Below, one piece after another: positions 61,067-64,000 of a stretch of 64,000 nt of DNA. The notes below the pieces were generated by a model that worked only from the letters and a program-made list of their open reading frames with translations, was not told where the DNA came from and made no database searches. A program made the translations under genes and the position numbers. Source of the stretch: Actinotalea sp963783005 (lineage in GTDB: Bacteria; Actinomycetota; Actinomycetes; Actinomycetales; Cellulomonadaceae); assembly GCA_963783005.1 (NCBI GenBank), contig CAWALY010000006.1:124001-188000 (forward strand). The letters run 5' to 3'. Positions within the stretch are counted from its first letter, which is position 1. Each line of letters starts with the position of its first letter.

Positions 61067-62209
61067 ATGACCAGCACCCCGTCCGCGCCCGGCCGGACCC
61101 CCGCGTTCGAGGTGCACCGCACGACGTCCCCGGTGCCTGCGGACGAGCGGGCCGGGCTGCTCGCCGCGCCCCGGTTCGGCGAGGTCTTCACCGACCACAT
61201 GGCGAGGATGACCTGGACCGCCGACGGCGGCTGGGGCGCGCGTCGGGTCGAGCCCTACGCGCCGCTGCGGCTCGAACCGGCGTCGCTGGTGCTGCACTAC
61301 GGCCAGGAGATCTTCGAGGGGCTCAAGGCCTACCGGCACCCGGACGGGTCGATCTGGAGCTTCCGGCCGGAGGCCAATGCCGCACGGTTCGCCGCCTCGG
61401 CGCGGCGGATGGCCCTGCCGCAGCTCGCGGCCGAGGACTTCCTGGGCTCGATCCGGGCGCTGGTCGAGACCGACCGGGAGTGGGTGTCGGCGGGCGCTGA
61501 CGCGAGCCTGTACCTGCGACCCGTGATGCTGGCCTCCGAGGCACAGCTCCTGGTGCGCGCGGCCCGCGAGGTGGAGTACGTGGTGATCGCCTCGCCGGCC
61601 GGGGAGTACTTCGCCGGCGGCGTGAAGCCTGTGTCGATCTGGGTGGCGCAGGACCTGCACCGGGCGGGCCCCGGCGGCACCGGCGCGGTCAAGACCATGG
61701 GCAACTACGGCGCGTCCCTCGCGTCCCAGGCCCAGGCCTACGCCCACGGGTGCGAGCAGGTCTGCTTCCTGGACGCCCGCACCGGGTCGAACCTGGAGGA
61801 GCTCGGCGGGATGAACGTGGTCGCCGTGCTCGACGACGGCAGCGTGGTGACCCCGGCGCTGGACGGCACGATCCTTCCCGGCATCACGCGCGACGCGGTG
61901 CTGACCCTGCTGGCGCAGGAGGGTCGGGACGTCGCCGAACGGACGCTGCCGCTCGCCGAGGTGCTCGATGGGGTGGTCTCGGGGCGGGTCGCCGAGATCT
62001 TCGCTTGTGGCACCGGTGCCGTGGTCACCCCGATCGGACGGCTGCTCGGCGAGGGTTTCGACGTCGAGGTCGCCGGGGGGTTGACCGGTCCGGTGACCGG
62101 GGCGGTGCGCACGCGCCTGACCGACGTCCAGCACGGTCGGGCGCCGGACGAGCACGGGTGGATGCACCGCCTGGTGCCGGGACCCGCGGCGCGCACGAGT
62201 AACGTCTGA
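61067..62209 (+). CDS. ilvE: Branched-chain amino acid aminotransferase, first copy
   Basis: PLP transaminase for the last step to Val, Leu and Ile. The 380 residues include VLHYGQEIFEGLKAYRHPDG, SLYLRPVMLASEAQLL, the PLP Lys209 in GGTGAVKTMGNYGASLAS, and LEELGGMNVVAVLDDG. The segment after the Lys (TMGNYGAS) differs from the more usual CGGNYAAS found in the neighbouring copy. ATG 61067 lies 69 bases after leuB and has GAAGGGAG upstream. The two tandem ilvE genes are about 65-70% alike by eye over their core, so this is an old duplication. Confidence 0.92.
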   Translation: MTSTPSAPGRTPAFEVHRTTSPVPADERAGLLAAPRFGEVFTDHMARMTWTADGGWGARRVEPYAPLRLEPASLVLHYGQEIFEGLKAYRHPDGSIWSFRPEANAARFAASARRMALPQLAAEDFLGSIRALVETDREWVSAGADASLYLRPVMLASEAQLLVRAAREVEYVVIASPAGEYFAGGVKPVSIWVAQDLHRAGPGGTGAVKTMGNYGASLASQAQAYAHGCEQVCFLDARTGSNLEELGGMNVVAVLDDGSVVTPALDGTILPGITRDAVLTLLAQEGRDVAERTLPLAEVLDGVVSGRVAEIFACGTGAVVTPIGRLLGEGFDVEVAGGLTGPVTGAVRTRLTDVQHGRAPDEHGWMHRLVPGPAARTSNV

Positions 62210-62250
62210 CCGGTTCCGCGGGCACAGCGGCCCCGGGTGAAGGGAACGAG

Positions 62251-63360
62251 ATGAGCACCACGGCACGGGCCACGACCGCCGACGCCTTCGAGCGTCGGCT
62301 CTCCACCTCGCCGCGCCCGGACAGCGAGCGCGCCGCCCTGATCGCCGACCCGGCCTTCGGTGTGGTGTTCACCGACCACATGGCGCGCGTGACCTGGACC
62401 GCCGAAGCCGGCTGGAGCGACCGCCGGGTCGAGCCGTACGGTCCGCTGGAGCTGGACCCCGCGTCCGCCGTGCTGCACTACGGCCAGGAGATCTTCGAGG
62501 GGCTCAAGGCCTACCGGCACGCCGACGGGTCGGTGTGGACGTTCCGCCCGTGGGCCAACGCGGCCCGGTTCGCCCGGTCGGCGCGCCGGCTCGCGCTGCC
62601 CGAGCTGGCGGCGGAGGACTTCCTGGGCTCGATCGAGGCGCTCGTCGCGGTCGACAGCGCGTGGGTACCCGCCGCCGACGAGACCAGTCTGTACCTGCGG
62701 CCGTTCATGTTCGCCGCGGAGGCGTTCCTCGGGGTGCGGCCTGCGCGGCGCGTCGAGTACCTGCTCATCGCCTCGCCGGTGGGCCCCTACTTCGCCGGCG
62801 GGGTCAGGCCGGTGTCGATCTGGGTCGCCGAGGACTACCACCGCGCCGGACCGGGCGGCACGGGTGCCGCCAAGTGCGGCGGCAACTACGCGGCGTCACT
62901 GCTCCCGCAGCAGGAGGCCTACTCCCGCGGCTGCGAGCAGGTCTGCTTCCTGGACGCCGCGACCGGCAGCCTGCTCGAGGAGCTCGGCGGGATGAACGTC
63001 ATGGCCGTCCAGCGCGACGGCACGGTGGTCACGCCGGCGCTGAGCGGCACGATCCTGGAGGGCGTGACGCGCGACTCGGTGGTCACCCTGCTGCGCGAGG
63101 GCGGGCACGAGGTCGTGGAGCGGGACCTGCCGCTCGCCGAGGTGCTCGACGGGCTGCGGACCGGCGCGATCACGGAGGTGTTCGCGTGCGGCACGGCAGC
63201 GGTGGTGACGCCGATCGGCCGGCTCGCGGGGGAGGGCTTCGACCTCGCGGTCAACGGCGGGCAGACGGGCGCGGTCACCGCGGCGGTCCGTCACCAGCTC
63301 ACCGCGATCCAGTACGGCCGCGCGGGCGACCCGCACGGCTGGATGCACCGGCTGGCCTGA
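62251..63360 (+). CDS. ilvE: Branched-chain amino acid aminotransferase, second copy
   Basis: The 369 residues align along their whole length with the copy upstream: VLHYGQEIFEGLKAYRHADG, SLYLRPFMFAAEAFLG, PLP Lys208 in GGTGAAKCGGNYAASLLP and LEELGGMNVMAVQRDG. The standard CGGNYAAS follows the Lys, so this copy looks like the classical IlvE. ATG 62251 has AAGGGAACG upstream and starts 42 bases after the first copy, so both are on one transcript. Different substrate ranges (branched-chain versus another acceptor) are possible but not shown. Confidence 0.92.
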   Translation: MSTTARATTADAFERRLSTSPRPDSERAALIADPAFGVVFTDHMARVTWTAEAGWSDRRVEPYGPLELDPASAVLHYGQEIFEGLKAYRHADGSVWTFRPWANAARFARSARRLALPELAAEDFLGSIEALVAVDSAWVPAADETSLYLRPFMFAAEAFLGVRPARRVEYLLIASPVGPYFAGGVRPVSIWVAEDYHRAGPGGTGAAKCGGNYAASLLPQQEAYSRGCEQVCFLDAATGSLLEELGGMNVMAVQRDGTVVTPALSGTILEGVTRDSVVTLLREGGHEVVERDLPLAEVLDGLRTGAITEVFACGTAAVVTPIGRLAGEGFDLAVNGGQTGAVTAAVRHQLTAIQYGRAGDPHGWMHRLA

Positions 63361-63369
63361 GCGGTCGCC

Positions 63370-63879
63370 ATGCTGGAGCCCGGCTCGCGGCCTGACGTGC
63401 CCGACCGCAACGAGACCCCCGCCGAGCGCGCGGACCGCAACTGGTCCGAGCTGCTGGCCGAGCTGCGCGTGCTCCAGACCGGCGCGCAGATCCTCGTCGG
63501 CTTCCTGCTGACGATCCCGTTCCAGGCCAGGTTCACCGCGCTCGACGACTACCAGCGCGGCTCGTACCTGGTGCTGGTGGTGCTCGCGGCGCTGTCCACG
63601 GTGCTCATCGTCGCGCCGGTCAGCATGCACCGGGCACTGTTCGCGCGGCGCCGCAAGCCCGAGCTGGTCCGTGCGGCGGCGACCTTCGCGCGGGCCGGGC
63701 TGGTGTGCCTGGCCCTGGTGCTGGCGGGCGCGCTGATGCTGCTGGTCGACCTGGTGGTCTCGCGTTCGGCCGGGCGCTGGGTGGGCGCGGGGCTGCTCGT
63801 CGTGATCGGCGTCGCGTGGTGGCTGGTGCCGACGGTGCTCGCCCGGGGGGCCGGCACCGACCGGCGCGAGGTCGGGTAG
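63370..63879 (+). CDS. DUF6328-type membrane protein
   Basis: A 169-residue membrane protein of unknown function. A hydrophilic N-terminus (ETPAERADRNWSELLAELRV) is followed by hydrophobic segments near residues 40-52, 60-78, 103-124 and 132-150 (LVLVVLAALSTVLIVAPVSM; GLVCLALVLAGALMLLVDLV). The N-terminal LLAELRVLQTGAQILVGFLL pattern is typical of the family. ATG 63370 follows the second ilvE stop by nine bases, so it is co-transcribed, but no link to amino acid synthesis is known. Confidence 0.8.
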   Translation: MLEPGSRPDVPDRNETPAERADRNWSELLAELRVLQTGAQILVGFLLTIPFQARFTALDDYQRGSYLVLVVLAALSTVLIVAPVSMHRALFARRRKPELVRAAATFARAGLVCLALVLAGALMLLVDLVVSRSAGRWVGAGLLVVIGVAWWLVPTVLARGAGTDRREVG

Positions 63880-63906
63880 GAGGGCGGGGAGGTCGAACCC
63901 GGGCGG

Positions 63907-64000
63907 TCAGGCGACCGTCGGGGTGCGGTGCATCGTCCACCCCAGCACTCCGCTGAGGAGCGACCAGATCGCGATCCCGACGAGCAGGTTCACCCCGCCG
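63907..64000 (-). CDS. C-terminal end of a membrane protein, cut by the window edge
   Basis: On the minus strand the last 30 codons read GGVNLLVGIAIWSLLSGVLG and then WTMHRTPTVA and stop (TCA at 63907-63909). One hydrophobic segment and a short basic tail suggest the end of a small integral membrane protein convergent with the DUF6328 gene. The start is beyond 64000 and the family cannot be named. Confidence 0.5.
   Translation of the reverse strand, partial: GGVNLLVGIAIWSLLSGVLGWTMHRTPTVA

Overview
The window is chromosomal DNA of a high-GC actinobacterium, most like the Cellulomonas branch of the Micrococcales. The evidence is the uniform high GC, GTG starts, the atpDC-DUF2550-nucS order, the actinobacterial GlgE/TreS/maltokinase glucan pathway, a DivIVA-type coiled coil, GatCAB and a cysteine desulfurase-mnmA-metE-like-ligA block. 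No prophage, IS element, CRISPR array, rRNA or tRNA gene was seen. The species is an inference; no marker RNA is present.

Layout. 1-2754: end of the ATP synthase operon, DUF2550 and NucS. 2888-11347: nagA, pdxH, a GH1 beta-glucosidase, a small zinc-ribbon-like protein, a HAD phosphatase, a PAS/helical sensor, two alpha/beta hydrolases and small proteins. 11334-17568: a DivIVA-domain coiled-coil protein divergent from a membrane protein-lipoprotein-thioredoxin/TPR set. 17606-27586 (minus): glgX-glgE-treS-mak-glgB, which turns trehalose into alpha-glucan through maltose 1-phosphate. 27757-29568: etfBA. 29581-39479: a kinase-like protein, cysteine desulfurase, mnmA, a MetE-like protein, a prolyl oligopeptidase, ligA and a GNAT. 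39464-47476: a sugar island with ROK repressor and thuA facing an ABC importer, an oxidoreductase and a TIM-barrel isomerase. 47577-55496: a small CpaE-named protein, phospholipase D, gatCAB, GNAT, a D-2-hydroxyacid dehydrogenase and a pterin dehydratase/VOC fusion. 55600-63360: branched-chain amino acid synthesis (ilvB, ilvN, ilvC, leuB and two tandem ilvE genes) headed by a leader peptide and attenuator.

Three signals stand out. First, the ilvB leader encodes an 11-residue peptide with four valines in a row, followed by a terminator hairpin with six T's. Second, at least a dozen genes have a -10-like hexamer exactly 6-7 bases before the start codon, which points to leaderless transcription as a main mode here. 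Third, six otherwise intact genes carry single-base frameshifts, twelve of them packed into 17.34-20.96 kb; every one can be repaired by removing one base. Sequence error is the likeliest cause, but the shared context (an extra C after a G on the sense strand) deserves a check.

I did not find a clearly new defence or mobile system. The most open biology is the sugar island (possibly 3-keto-glycoside breakdown), the PAS protein without a recognised output domain, and the coiled-coil/envelope cluster.
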